Positions 8,072 to 17,035 of a stretch of 64,000 nucleotides of DNA are shown piece after piece (within the stretch, counting starts at the first letter, position 1; the number at the start of each line of letters is the position of its first letter). Source of the stretch: Altererythrobacter sp. C41 (GTDB lineage: Bacteria > Pseudomonadota > Alphaproteobacteria > Sphingomonadales > Sphingomonadaceae); the NCBI RefSeq assembly GCF_016803135.1, contig NZ_JAEVFE010000003.1, forward strand, positions 1-64,000. The letters run 5' to 3'. Both the position numbers and the translations under genes were made by a program. Under the pieces are notes generated by a model. The model was not told the origin of the DNA, did not search any database, and saw only the letters and a program-made list of their open reading frames with translations.

Positions 8072-9322
8072 CTATTCCCTCGCCGACGCGGTGCGTCCGA
8101 GCAGCAGGCGGGCCTGCGTGCCCCAGCCGCCGATGAAGAGGTCCTCGGCGCCGTCGCCGTTCAAGTCACCTGCGGCCATGCTCCAGCTTCGGCCGACGGT
8201 CGTGCTCGGGATGGTGGCGGCGGTGGCGTCGCGGAAGCGGCCCTCGCCGTCGTTGGCATAGGCGCGAACCTGGAGGGGTTCGAAGCCGGGGACGGCAATC
8301 GCACCGACGATGAGGTCGGGATGACCGTCGCCGTTGAAGTCCATGACGGCGCCGCCCCAGCTGGAGAAGCGATTGGCCGGCAGGCGGTCGGCAGTTTCGT
8401 CGATGAAGCGCCCGGACTCGTCTTGCACCAGCAACCGGGCCTGTGGGTCCTTATCCCATTCTCCGGCATTGCTGGTGAGATTGAGCAGCAGGAGATCCGG
8501 CCTTCCGTCCCCGTTGGCACCGAGCACATGGACCTCGCGCGTCTCCAGCGGCGTGGCTTGATCGAGCCGGTCCGACGCCTCGGTGAAGCGGCCCGTGCCG
8601 TCGTTGATCAGCAACCGTGTCGGCGGCGTCTCGGTCGCCACCGCCATGTCCAGATCGCCGTCGCCATCGAGGTCGGCGAGCGCGACACCCTGTGCCCGGT
8701 TGCCGATCGCCGGCAAGTGCGTGTCGGTGCGATCTTCGAACCAGCCCGGACGCGCCGGGTCGTTCAGCCACAGGAAGTTGCGGCCGCCTTCCTCCTCGCC
8801 CGAATTGCCGACGACGATGTCGGGCAGGCCGTCGCCGTTGACGTCGCCCACCGCGAGGCCGTTGCCCTCGCTCTTCGCCGGGAGCCGATCGCTCGCGTCC
8901 ACGAAGCGCCCGTCGCCGCGGCCGAGGAACAACTGGTGGGTCCGGTCGTCCTCGGCGACGAAGACGACGTCGATATGGCCGTCGCGATCGAAATCGGCCG
9001 CGCGTACGTGTTCGGTGTCGTGCGCGCGCTGACCAAAAGCGCCTTCGGCCCAGGTGAAGCGGCCGTGTCCATCGTTGAGGTAGAGGCGGTTGACGTCGCC
9101 CTCGACCGCGAGCGCCGCATCGAGATCGCCGTCGCCGTCGAAGTCGGCGAGCGCGATGTCGAGTGCATGCAGGTCGGGCGCCTGCGGCAGATGGGTCGCG
9201 GTTACGTCGCGCAAAGCGGTGGGCGGGCGGTCCGCCGGCTCCTGCGCCTGGCACGCTCCGGCGGCCAGGAGCGGGGCGGCCCACAGAAGCGGACGATGGC
9301 GGCCGTTTGCCCGTGAGCCCAT
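8072..9322 (-). CDS. FG-GAP/VCBS repeat beta-propeller protein, exported
   Basis: A 416-residue protein with an N-terminal signal ending in LLAAGACQAQ, which could be read as a lipobox. The rest is a series of FG-GAP repeats, each with a Ca-binding-type DxDGDGxxD loop (DFDGDGDLD, DFDRDGHID, DVNGDGLPD, DLDGDGDLD, DFNGDGHPD, DLNGDGAED). Such repeats form a seven-bladed propeller like that of integrin alpha chains. It starts 13 bases after the GMC oxidoreductase on the same strand, so it is probably the last gene of the glycoside oxidation operon. A carbohydrate or protein-binding role outside the cytoplasm is an inference. Confidence 0.85.
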   Translation of the reverse strand: MGSRANGRHRPLLWAAPLLAAGACQAQEPADRPPTALRDVTATHLPQAPDLHALDIALADFDGDGDLDAALAVEGDVNRLYLNDGHGRFTWAEGAFGQRAHDTEHVRAADFDRDGHIDVVFVAEDDRTHQLFLGRGDGRFVDASDRLPAKSEGNGLAVGDVNGDGLPDIVVGNSGEEEGGRNFLWLNDPARPGWFEDRTDTHLPAIGNRAQGVALADLDGDGDLDMAVATETPPTRLLINDGTGRFTEASDRLDQATPLETREVHVLGANGDGRPDLLLLNLTSNAGEWDKDPQARLLVQDESGRFIDETADRLPANRFSSWGGAVMDFNGDGHPDLIVGAIAVPGFEPLQVRAYANDGEGRFRDATAATIPSTTVGRSWSMAAGDLNGDGAEDLFIGGWGTQARLLLGRTASARE

Positions 9323-9335
9323 GACACGCCCGCCG

Positions 9336-11018
9336 CTAGATCGCGCCGGCCTTCAATTGTTTGACCGCGTAGTCGGCCGCACGCGCGGTCATCGCCATGA
9401 AGGTCAGCGAGGGGTTCACGCAAGAGATCGAGGCCATCTGGGCGCCGTCCGTCACGAAAAGGTTGGCCGCGTCGTGCGCCTGGCTCCACTTGTTGAGGAC
9501 CGACTGACGGGGATCGGCGCCCATACGCGCGCCGCCCATTTCGTGGATCGCATCGCCCGGAACGTGCTCCCGCCGGTTGCTCGTCACATTGGTCAAGCCC
9601 GCGGCGCGCAGCATCCTCTCGCCCTCGGTCCGCGCGTCGCTCATCATCTTGAGCTCGTTGTCGCGGAAGGTCACGTTGAAGCGCATCAGGGGTATCCCGA
9701 AGCGGTCGACCTTGTCCGGGTGGAGCGCGACGTGGTTGTCCTCGTAGGGCAGGCATTCGCCGAACGCGCCCATGCCGAACCTCCACGGCCCATAACCGCG
9801 CATGCCGTGCTTCATCGAAGCACCGAACCCTTCGGGCGGCAGGGGGCTGCGATAGGCGCTGCCCTGGTAGCCATAGCCGCGCAGGAAGCCGATGCCCTCC
9901 TCGCCGCCGACGTTGCGGAAGCGGGGGATGTAGACCCCGCCCGGGCGCCGGCCGTATTCGATATATTCGGTCATGCCCGGGATATCGCCCGAGATGTCGA
10001 CCCGGAAGATGTGGTCCATGACGTAGCGGCCGAGGGTGCCGCTGTTGTCGAAATGACTGCGGCCGGTCCCGGGGATCCGCGAGTTCATCAGGATCTGCGT
10101 CGAGGCCATCGCCGAGGCGCAGAGGAAGACCAGCCGCGCGGGGATGATCTCCGCCTGCTTCGTCTTCGCATCGACCACGCGCACGCCGGTGACGCGCTTG
10201 GTCGCGGGATCGTATTCGAGATTGCTGACCACCGCGTCGGACCGCAGCGTCAGCAGCCCGGTCGCGCGCGCCGCGGGGAGCGTCACCGCCTGGGTCGAGA
10301 AATAGGCCCCGAACGAGCAGCCGCGGCCGCACTGGGCCCGGAACTGGCACTTGCTGCGGCCCTGGTCCGGCTTGTCTTCGGTCATGTTGGAGAGGCGCGT
10401 GTGGATCAGCTTGCGGCCCGGCGAGGACGCCTCGAGCCGTTCCTTGACCCACTTTTCCGCGACGTTCATCGGGATCGGCGGCTGGAACTGACTGTCGGGC
10501 AGTTGCGGCAGGTTCTCGCGCGAGCCCGAGACGCCGACGTAATTCTCGACATAGTCGTACCAGGGCGCAATGTCGTCGTAGCCGATCGGCCACTCCCCGC
10601 CGACGTTCTCGCGCTTGTTCGCCGCGAAATCCTCGGGCGCCCAGCGGAACGACCAGCGACCCCAGATCAGCGACTTGCCGCCGACCGCGCCGGGGCGGAT
10701 CCAGTAGAACTTCTCGCCCTCGTCATAGGCGTAGGGATTGAGACGGTCGTTGTTGTAGAACTTCTGATTGCTGGGCGAGACATAGCCGTGGGTAGCGATG
10801 AAGTAATCGCTCTTGACCAGCGGCCGCGGCATCATGTTGCGCGCCGGAATCTCGTAGGGCGGTGCGCCGTCGTAGGTGTAGTCCGCGCCGTGCTCGACCA
10901 TCACGCCGCGGTCGAGCATCAGCACGCGCAGCCCCTTTTCGGTGAGCTCCTTCGCGGCCCAGCCCCCGCTGACGCCCGAGCCGATGACGATTGCGTCGAA
11001 TTGGTCCGTCGCTGCCAT
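9336..11018 (-). CDS. GMC-family FAD oxidoreductase, glycoside 3-dehydrogenase large subunit (LacA-type)
   Basis: A 560-residue GMC oxidoreductase with the FAD-binding GSGVSGG at residues 13-19 and the active-site His/Asn pair at H492 (IHEMGG) and N535 (CVNPS). Cysteines C224, C230 and C234 have the C-x5-C-x3-C spacing of the 3Fe-4S cluster in bacterial FAD-dependent glucose dehydrogenase. There is no signal peptide; homologues are carried out by the Tat signal of the small subunit, which is present in this operon. With the cytochrome c at 16607-16999 this gives the three-part enzyme known in Caulobacter as LacABC, which oxidises C3 of glycosides. Substrate range here is inferred. Confidence 0.85.
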   Translation of the reverse strand: MAATDQFDAIVIGSGVSGGWAAKELTEKGLRVLMLDRGVMVEHGADYTYDGAPPYEIPARNMMPRPLVKSDYFIATHGYVSPSNQKFYNNDRLNPYAYDEGEKFYWIRPGAVGGKSLIWGRWSFRWAPEDFAANKRENVGGEWPIGYDDIAPWYDYVENYVGVSGSRENLPQLPDSQFQPPIPMNVAEKWVKERLEASSPGRKLIHTRLSNMTEDKPDQGRSKCQFRAQCGRGCSFGAYFSTQAVTLPAARATGLLTLRSDAVVSNLEYDPATKRVTGVRVVDAKTKQAEIIPARLVFLCASAMASTQILMNSRIPGTGRSHFDNSGTLGRYVMDHIFRVDISGDIPGMTEYIEYGRRPGGVYIPRFRNVGGEEGIGFLRGYGYQGSAYRSPLPPEGFGASMKHGMRGYGPWRFGMGAFGECLPYEDNHVALHPDKVDRFGIPLMRFNVTFRDNELKMMSDARTEGERMLRAAGLTNVTSNRREHVPGDAIHEMGGARMGADPRQSVLNKWSQAHDAANLFVTDGAQMASISCVNPSLTFMAMTARAADYAVKQLKAGAI

Positions 11019-11043
11019 GAGAAATGTTCCTTGCGTAATCGGT

Positions 11044-11886
11044 TCAGGCGCCGAGGCGGCTCAGCGTGGTGAAACTGGTGGTGATGTCTGGCAGGTACGG
11101 CGCCGGCGACTGGTCGTTCTCGACGTAGAGATGCCTGACGCCCGCCATATCGTTCAGGGTGAAGATGTCGGCGAAGTCGATCACGCCCTTGCCGACGCTG
11201 GTCATCGCGCCTTCGGCGGTCATGTCCTTCACGTGATAGGCGTAGACCCGGCCGGGCAGGCGGCGGATCAGCGCCTTGGCGTCCTGTCCGGCCTTGATCG
11301 CCCAGAACAGGTCGAGCTCGATGCCGAGGAGTTCGGGATCGCCCTCCGCAAGGAGAACGTCGAACAGAGTCCGATCGCCGTCCTTGTGCGTGAACTCGAA
11401 GTCGTGGTTGTGGTAGGCGAAACCCAGGCCCACCGCCTTGAGCCGCTCGGCAAAGCGGTTGAAGTCGGCGACTGCGCCGCGCCAGGCGGCGGCTTCGAGG
11501 AACTTCTCCTCCATCCACGGCACGATGATCGTGTCGGCGCCCAGTGTGCGCGCCATGGCCACCGTTTCATCGAACTTGCCCGCGAGCGCATCGTAGCCGA
11601 CGTGGATCGAGGGGGCAGTGAGGCCGAGCCGGTCCATCGCCTTGCGCAGCGCCGCGTGGTCCATCGCCTCGTACCCGCCGCCGCCATATTCGACCTCGCG
11701 GTAGCCGATCGCGGCCACCTTCTCGAGCGTGCCGATCGGATCGGGCGCGAACAACTCGCGCACGGTGTAGAGCTGGAGGCCGATCTTCCGCGCTGCCGGG
11801 GCGGCGCGGGCCGAGAGCGGTCCGGCCGCGAAGGCGGCTGCGAGGGCCACGCCGCCGGCTAGCATCTGCCGTCTGCTCGCCCTCAC
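11044..11886 (-). CDS. Tat-exported sugar phosphate isomerase/epimerase-like TIM barrel 1
   Basis: A 280-residue xylose-isomerase-like TIM barrel with a Tat signal (ASRRQMLAGGVALAAAFAAG) ending near residue 28. Metal-ligand-type motifs of the superfamily are visible: SIHVGYD, YHNHDFEF, GIELDLFW and YAYHVKDM. Its start overlaps the stop of the subunit 3 gene by four bases, and 25 bases separate it from the GMC gene. Exported members in this context act on 3-keto sugars or on the enolic products of 3-ketoglycoside cleavage, by hydration or isomerisation. That step is inferred from context rather than read from the residues. Confidence 0.85.
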   Translation of the reverse strand: MRASRRQMLAGGVALAAAFAAGPLSARAAPAARKIGLQLYTVRELFAPDPIGTLEKVAAIGYREVEYGGGGYEAMDHAALRKAMDRLGLTAPSIHVGYDALAGKFDETVAMARTLGADTIIVPWMEEKFLEAAAWRGAVADFNRFAERLKAVGLGFAYHNHDFEFTHKDGDRTLFDVLLAEGDPELLGIELDLFWAIKAGQDAKALIRRLPGRVYAYHVKDMTAEGAMTSVGKGVIDFADIFTLNDMAGVRHLYVENDQSPAPYLPDITTSFTTLSRLGA

Positions 11887-12440
11887 GACGAAAAGACCTT
11901 GGTGACGCTGGCGTAGGGATAAGCGCCGTCGTACTTGCCCGGAACGGGGAGGTATTCGCGTTCCTGCGTGATGCCGATTTCGGAGGTGTAGTAGCCGGTG
12001 ATGACGAGCTGGCGGAACTTGTCGAAGAAGTCCGCGCCGCCGGGAAGCTGATCGTTCATCGCCAGCGTCAGCAGAGCGTCCTGCTGCTCGGGCGTCGCGT
12101 CGGCAGCGGCGACCTTGTAGTCGCGCCGGCTGCGCGCCTCGATCGCGTCGAGCCCGGCGAGGATCGGCTCCTTGTCCTCAGGCCGGGCCCAGTCGGCGAG
12201 CAGCTTCTCGATGAACTGCGGCACTTCCGCCGCGATCGCGCCCGGTGTGTCGGTGGTGGGGATCACCCGTTCGCTCAGCGCACTCACCAGCGCACGCTGG
12301 CCGGCGGTGAATACCTCGCTGCTCGGCGGGCCGGTGTCGATCACCGCGACCTGGACCGAGGCCGCGCGCGCGATCGGCGCGAACAGCGTGGCTCCGAACA
12401 TGGCGACGATGCCCGCGAGGGCGTCTCTGCGATCGATCAC
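11883..12440 (-). CDS. Gluconate 2-dehydrogenase subunit 3-type protein, Tat-exported (LacC-type small subunit)
   Basis: The start is a GTG at 12440 overlapping the upstream stop (GTGA), giving 185 residues. The frame stays open farther upstream, but that part is antisense or shadow sequence inside the DUF1080 gene. The N-terminus is a Tat signal (DRRDALAGIVAMFG). The mature part holds the subunit 3 pattern SALSERVIPTTDTPGA early and DFFDKFRQLVITGYYTSE late. Small subunits of this family escort the GMC catalytic subunit through the Tat system and stabilise it. It is encoded two genes upstream of that subunit in the same operon. Confidence 0.87.
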   Translation of the reverse strand: MIDRRDALAGIVAMFGATLFAPIARAASVQVAVIDTGPPSSEVFTAGQRALVSALSERVIPTTDTPGAIAAEVPQFIEKLLADWARPEDKEPILAGLDAIEARSRRDYKVAAADATPEQQDALLTLAMNDQLPGGADFFDKFRQLVITGYYTSEIGITQEREYLPVPGKYDGAYPYASVTKVFSS

Positions 12441-13279
12441 TGGTGGTCTCCCATCGCGTCGTGGCTCAATGCCGCCTCGGGCAGCGGCCGCACCCAGATA
12501 TTGCGGAACGATACCGGCGAATCGTGATCCTGAAGCTGGATCGGCGCGGCATCGGCGTGCGCTTCGTACTTCCCGACGTCGCGCCATATGGTCGAGCCGA
12601 GGAACGGCTGGCGGTTCTGCACCAGCACGCCGTTCAGGAACACGGTGACGTAGGCGGGCCGCTCGACCGATCCGTCGGCGGCGAAACGCGGCCGTTCGAA
12701 GACGATGTCGTAGCTCTGCCATTCGCCCGGCTTGCGCGACGCGTTCACCAGCGGCGGTTTCCATCCGTAGATCGCGCCCACCGTGCCGTCGGCATAAGTC
12801 GGGTTGTCATAGCCGTCGAGGATCTGAACCTCGTAGCGCTCCATGAACCACACGCCGCTGTTGCCGCGATCCTGCGAGCTCTTCTGCGGCGGGCTGGGGG
12901 AGCGGAACTCGAGGTGGAGCTGCACGTCGCCGAAGCTCTGCTTGCTGACGAGGGTGCTCGCCTCCTCTCCCTCCTCGCGGGCCGGGACGGTCAACACGCC
13001 GTTCTCGAGCTGCCAGGGCTGGCCGGTCGGCTCCCACGCATCGAGCGAGGTGCCGTCGAACAGCACCACCGCGTCGGACGGCGGCGCGCCGGGGGTGGCC
13101 CCGGGGGTCACGACTTCGGGGTGCGGGCGGTCGGCGTCATGCACTTTCCACTCGCCGCCGGGTAGCGTCGGCGTGTCGCGGAAGCCCGGTTTGTCCTGCG
13201 CCATGGCAGCGCCTCCAGCCAAGGTCGCGACCGCAATCACGGCCGCCAGATTGATACGCCTCACTCGTTTTCTCCTCAT
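12437..13279 (-). CDS. DUF1080 (3-ketoglycoside hydrolase/lyase family) exported protein
   Basis: The ATG at 13279 overlaps the upstream stop (ATGA) and gives 280 residues with a signal peptide (INLAAVIAVATLAGGAAMAQ). The body is a concanavalin/LamG-like DUF1080 domain: VVLFDGTSLDAW, WQLENGVLTV, DVQLHLEFRSP, RGNSGVWF, YEVQILDGYDN, and a terminal SPVSFRNIWVRPL. Recent work on Bacteroides glycan breakdown assigns such proteins to cleavage of 3-ketoglycosides. The dehydrogenase that would make that substrate is encoded in the same operon. A GTG five codons downstream is a possible alternative start. Confidence 0.88.
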   Translation of the reverse strand: MRRKRVRRINLAAVIAVATLAGGAAMAQDKPGFRDTPTLPGGEWKVHDADRPHPEVVTPGATPGAPPSDAVVLFDGTSLDAWEPTGQPWQLENGVLTVPAREEGEEASTLVSKQSFGDVQLHLEFRSPSPPQKSSQDRGNSGVWFMERYEVQILDGYDNPTYADGTVGAIYGWKPPLVNASRKPGEWQSYDIVFERPRFAADGSVERPAYVTVFLNGVLVQNRQPFLGSTIWRDVGKYEAHADAAPIQLQDHDSPVSFRNIWVRPLPEAALSHDAMGDHQ

Positions 13280-14190
13280 GCCGCGTCGATCGCGCGATAG
13301 GCGGCGACCAGCCGCTCCTCGCCCGCGCGGCCTTCGATTGAATTGCCGTGTTCCATGCCGATTACGCCGGCGAAGTTCTTCGCGCGCAGCCAGCGGACCA
13401 CGTTGCGATAGTTGATCTCGCCGGTGCCGGGCTCGTTGCGCCCCGGATTGTCGCCGAACTGGATATAGCCGATCTCGTCCCAGCAGGCCGCCATGGTGTT
13501 GATCAGGTTCCCCGCCTGAATCTGCTCGTGGTAGAGATCGGCGAGGACCTTCACCGCCGGGCTGTCCGCACCCCTGGCGACCGCGAAGCCCTGCGGGATG
13601 GTCCGCAGGAAAACGCCTGGATGGTTCACCAGCGTGTTGAGCGGCTCCATCACCATGACCAGCCCGTGCGGTTCGACGATCTCCGCTGCGCGGCGCATGG
13701 TGTCGACGATCCGGCCGGTCTGGATTTCCACGGGCAGCTTGCGGTCGAGGAAACCGGGGACGACCGTCATCCACTTGGCATTGAGCCGCTTCGCAACATC
13801 GACCGACGCGCGAATATCGGCGAGGAAGGCTTGTCGGTCGCTATCGTCGTCCGCGCCGAGGACCGGGCGGAACTCGCTCCACCGCGGCATGCTCGCGACG
13901 AACACACCCATGGTCATGCCGCGCCGCTGCAGCGCGCGTGCCATCGCCGTCTGTTCGGCGACCGAGCGGCCCGCCGCCTCGTTATCCTCCCAGGCGGTGA
14001 AGCCCATGTCGGCGGCATAGGCGATCTGCTCGAGCCGGTTGCCGCGACTCTTGAAGCTGCCCTCGTGCGGCGCGTAGCCGAGCGAGAAGCGGGCGGCGTT
14101 CTGCGCCGATGCGCCGCTGCCCGTAGTCGCTGCGGCGGCGGCAGTGACAGCCGCGCCGCCGACCAGCACCGTGCGGCGCGACAGGTTCAC
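13276..14190 (-). CDS. Tat-exported hydroxypyruvate isomerase-like TIM barrel 2
   Basis: A 304-residue protein with a Tat signal (LSRRTVLVGGAAVTAAAAA). The AP-endonuclease-2-type TIM barrel that follows resembles hydroxypyruvate isomerase: SLGYAPHEGSF at the start, MVMEPLNTLVNHPG, HEQIQAGNL, GYIQFGDNPGRNEPGTGEINY and GMEHGNS near the end. The E-P-L-N, Q-x-x-D and M-E-H motifs hold the metal ligands and catalytic glutamates of the family. It overlaps both neighbours by four bases. It is one of two exported TIM barrels in this operon, so much of the pathway appears to run in the periplasm. Confidence 0.85.
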   Translation of the reverse strand: MNLSRRTVLVGGAAVTAAAAATTGSGASAQNAARFSLGYAPHEGSFKSRGNRLEQIAYAADMGFTAWEDNEAAGRSVAEQTAMARALQRRGMTMGVFVASMPRWSEFRPVLGADDDSDRQAFLADIRASVDVAKRLNAKWMTVVPGFLDRKLPVEIQTGRIVDTMRRAAEIVEPHGLVMVMEPLNTLVNHPGVFLRTIPQGFAVARGADSPAVKVLADLYHEQIQAGNLINTMAACWDEIGYIQFGDNPGRNEPGTGEINYRNVVRWLRAKNFAGVIGMEHGNSIEGRAGEERLVAAYRAIDAA

Positions 14191-15488
14191 GCTGCTCTAC
14201 CTGCGAGCGCCGCTCGCGACTTGCCGCGCTCGCGCAGCCAGATGAAGCCGAACACCGCCAGCAGGATCACCGGCAGGATCGCCAGGCGCTGGAACGAGAC
14301 CGATGCGGCCGCGTCCTCGACCGCCAGCTTCGCCGCACCGGTCAGCCGGGCGAATGCTTCGGGGCCGCCGGCGAATTCGATCTTGGCCTCGTCGAACATC
14401 GCGCCCAGCCGGGGCAGGACGAAGAAGCTGGCGAGGGCGCCGGCCGACCCGACCAGGCCCAGGGCCCACGATCCGCCGCGCGGATAACGTTCGGCGACCG
14501 AGGCGAGCATCGTCGGCCACATCACGCACACGCCGAGCCCCCAGACGGTCGAGGCGAGGATCGCCGCCGCCGGCGATTGCGCCTGGCTCAACATGAACAG
14601 CCCGATCGCGGCGAGCAGGCTGGAGACCCAGAGCAGCCCCGGATTGGAGATCTTGTTGGCCAGCCGACCCGCGAAATGGCGGAACACGAACATCAGCGCG
14701 TTGACGTAGACCAGCAGCAGGATGCCGCGCATACCGACCCGGTTCGACAGCGCGACGTCGATCCACTGGCCGGGGGCGAGTTCGGACGCGGCGGTCAGGA
14801 ACATGGCGCCGAACCAGATGAAGAAGCTGGGGCGGCGGAACACCTCGCTCACCATCTCGCCGAACGTCACGCCGCTTTCGCTGCGCAGGGGCGGCGGGAA
14901 GGTCGTGGTCGCCGCGATCACGACCGTCGCCAGGGCGGGGATCATCACCAGCGCCATGATGCCTTGCCACGGCAAGGTGGCGGAGAGGAAGAAGCCGGCC
15001 AGTCCGCCGACGATGATCCCGCCGGGAAACCAGGCATGCAGCACGTTGAGCCGGTGGGTCGTATCTTCGGGGTAGAGCTGCGCCGTCAGCGGGTTGATCG
15101 CCGCCTCTGTCAGCCCCCAGCCGATGCCGCTGAGAAGCATGCCGAGCCAGACCAGCGTATAGACGGTCATACCGGTCGCGATATCGCCCGCAGTGATGAT
15201 CAGCAGCGGACCGACGAGGAAGCAAAGCCCGGCACCAAGCAGGCACCCCTTCATGCCGATCTGGTCCAGCAGGGCGCTGGCAACGAACAGGGTGATCGCG
15301 AAGCTGAGGAACGCCGCGCCCAGCGCGGCGGCAAGCAGTTCGCCGGCCTGCAGGGGGGCGATCGGATCGATCCACTCGGCCTTGAGCCCGCTGGCGATCG
15401 CACCGCGGATCGCGAGGCTGGAGGCCGCCGTAAACAGGGCGAGGACGCCCAGCCAGAACAGCCTTCCCTTATTCAACGTCGCGGCCAT
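14187..15488 (-). CDS. MFS sugar permease
   Basis: A 433-residue major facilitator with about twelve hydrophobic segments. It begins at LFWLGVLALFTAASSLAIRG and ends with the last helix ILPVILLAVFGFIWLRERGK. A small basic tail follows. The first-half loop QIGMKGCLLGAGLCFLVG and the mid-helix pattern GIGWGLTEAAINPL recall the FucP/sugar symporter branch. It lies between two TIM-barrel genes of the glycoside operon and probably imports the sugar product made in the periplasm. The substrate is not determinable from sequence. Confidence 0.85.
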   Translation of the reverse strand: MAATLNKGRLFWLGVLALFTAASSLAIRGAIASGLKAEWIDPIAPLQAGELLAAALGAAFLSFAITLFVASALLDQIGMKGCLLGAGLCFLVGPLLIITAGDIATGMTVYTLVWLGMLLSGIGWGLTEAAINPLTAQLYPEDTTHRLNVLHAWFPGGIIVGGLAGFFLSATLPWQGIMALVMIPALATVVIAATTTFPPPLRSESGVTFGEMVSEVFRRPSFFIWFGAMFLTAASELAPGQWIDVALSNRVGMRGILLLVYVNALMFVFRHFAGRLANKISNPGLLWVSSLLAAIGLFMLSQAQSPAAAILASTVWGLGVCVMWPTMLASVAERYPRGGSWALGLVGSAGALASFFVLPRLGAMFDEAKIEFAGGPEAFARLTGAAKLAVEDAAASVSFQRLAILPVILLAVFGFIWLRERGKSRAALAGRAA

Positions 15489-15542
15489 CTGGCGCGCCCT
15501 CCCTTCCCAGTTCTTATCGTTCCGGCCTGTTCGGCCGGATCC

Positions 15543-16586
15543 TCAATCCAGTCCCAGCAGCGCACGATTGAGCGCGGGGTCGCTGCCCGCGGCGAAATCG
15601 TCGAACGCGCGTTCGGGCTGGCGGATCATGTGTGCGGCGATGAACGGCGCGCCTTCGCGGGCCCCGTCCTCGGGGTGCTTCAGGCAGCACTCCCATTCCA
15701 GCACCGCCCAGCCGTCGTAGCCATACTGCGTGAGCTTCGAGAAGATGCCCGAGAAATCCACCTGCCCGTCGCCGAGCGAGCGGAAGCGACCCGGCCGGTT
15801 CACCCAGTCCTGATATCCGCCGTAGACGCCCGAGCGTCCGTTCGGGTTGAGCTCCGCATCCTTGACGTGAAACATCCGAATGCGCTCGTGATAGATGTCG
15901 ATGAACTCGAGATAGTCGAGCGCCTGCAGGACGTAGTGGCTGGGATCGTAGAGAATGCTGGCGCGCGGGTGATCGTCGACGGCTGCGAGGAAGCGTTCGA
16001 ACGTCACGCCGTCGTGCAGATCTTCGCCCGGATGGATCTCGTAGGCGAGATCGACGCCTTCTTCCTCGAACGCATCGAGGATCGGTCGCCACCGCTTGGC
16101 GAGCTCGGCAAACGCTTCTTCGACCAGCCCGGCGGGACGCTGCGGCCAGGGATACAGGTAAGGCCAGGCCAGCGCGCCCGAGAACGTGGCATGCGCCTCG
16201 AGGCCCAGCCGGCGGCTCGCCTTGGCGGCGAGATGGAGCTGCTCCACGGCCCATGCCTGTCGCTCGGCCGGCTTGCCCCGCACCGCCTCGGGCGCGAAGC
16301 CGTCGAATGCCACATCGTAGGCCGGGTGAACCGCGACCAGCTGGCCCTGCAAATGGGTCGACAGCTCGGTGATCTCGACCCCCGCCTCGCGGCAGGTGCC
16401 GGCGAGTTCGTCGCAGTAGTCCTGGCTTTCGGCCGCCAGGCGCAAGTCGATGCAGCGGCTGTCGGTGGTGGGAACCTGAATGCCGACATAGCCGGCCTCG
16501 GCCATCCAGCGGGCGGCAGAAGGCAGCGTGTCGAACGGCGCGGAGTCGCTCATGAACTGCGCGAGAAAAACTGCCGGGCCCTTCAT
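15543..16586 (-). CDS. Cytosolic sugar phosphate isomerase/epimerase-like TIM barrel 3
   Basis: The chosen start (16586) follows a purine-rich AAGGGGGGCGG and removes eight glycine-rich residues of the longer frame, giving 347 residues. There is no signal peptide, unlike the other two barrels of this operon. Metal-site motifs are HLQGQLVAVHP, YEIHPGEDLHDG, ILYDPSHYVLQ, MFHVKDAEL and VLEWECCLKHP. Homologues often sit beside Gfo/Idh oxidoreductases in sugar catabolism loci. It probably acts on the keto-sugar after uptake. The exact reaction is unknown. Confidence 0.87.
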   Translation of the reverse strand: MKGPAVFLAQFMSDSAPFDTLPSAARWMAEAGYVGIQVPTTDSRCIDLRLAAESQDYCDELAGTCREAGVEITELSTHLQGQLVAVHPAYDVAFDGFAPEAVRGKPAERQAWAVEQLHLAAKASRRLGLEAHATFSGALAWPYLYPWPQRPAGLVEEAFAELAKRWRPILDAFEEEGVDLAYEIHPGEDLHDGVTFERFLAAVDDHPRASILYDPSHYVLQALDYLEFIDIYHERIRMFHVKDAELNPNGRSGVYGGYQDWVNRPGRFRSLGDGQVDFSGIFSKLTQYGYDGWAVLEWECCLKHPEDGAREGAPFIAAHMIRQPERAFDDFAAGSDPALNRALLGLD

Positions 16587-16606
16587 GCCGCCGCCCCCCT
16601 TCCGAA

Positions 16607-16999
16607 TCACTTGGCCGTTTCGGCCTTGAGATAGGCGATCAGTGCAGCACGGCGGGCCGGATCGGCAACCTTGACGAACATCCGCGTGCCGGGGACCTTC
16701 TTGGTCGGCGCGGCCAGATACTCGTTGAGGGTCTTCTCGTCCCAGCGGATCTTCGACGCCTTGAGCGCGGGGCTATAGTTGAACCCCGGCACGGAGCCCG
16801 CCTGCCGGCCGAACAGGCCGTGCAGATTGGGACCCATGGCGCTCTTTCCGCCCGCGTTCAGAGTATGACAGGCGCGGCAGGCGGCAAAGGCCTGGGCGCC
16901 GGCATTGGGGGCAGGGTCCGCCCGCACTTGAGTCGAAGGCGTCAGCGCCAGGGCGATCAAAATCGCGGCCACCGGAGGGAGGCCCATAAGAAACTTCAT
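16607..16999 (-). CDS. Class I cytochrome c
   Basis: A 130-residue protein with a Sec signal (AAILIALALTPSTQVRA). The haem-binding motif is C41-R-A-C44-H45, and the axial Met is probably M107 in GTRMFVKV. The sequence between them (MGPNLHGLFGRQAGSVPGFNYS) is that of the cytochrome c2/c552 group. It is the first gene of the minus-strand glycoside operon. It is the obvious electron acceptor for the GMC dehydrogenase, passing electrons on to the respiratory chain. Confidence 0.93.
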   Translation of the reverse strand: MKFLMGLPPVAAILIALALTPSTQVRADPAPNAGAQAFAACRACHTLNAGGKSAMGPNLHGLFGRQAGSVPGFNYSPALKASKIRWDEKTLNEYLAAPTKKVPGTRMFVKVADPARRAALIAYLKAETAK

Positions 17000-17035
17000 T
17001 TATCCTCTCCCGTCTGGAAACAGCCGGTAGAGGCA

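Noticed and set aside
14577-16634. 685-codon open frame on the plus strand
   Set aside because: It runs antisense to the MFS permease and TIM-barrel genes and is a His/Arg/Glu-rich shadow without any domain.
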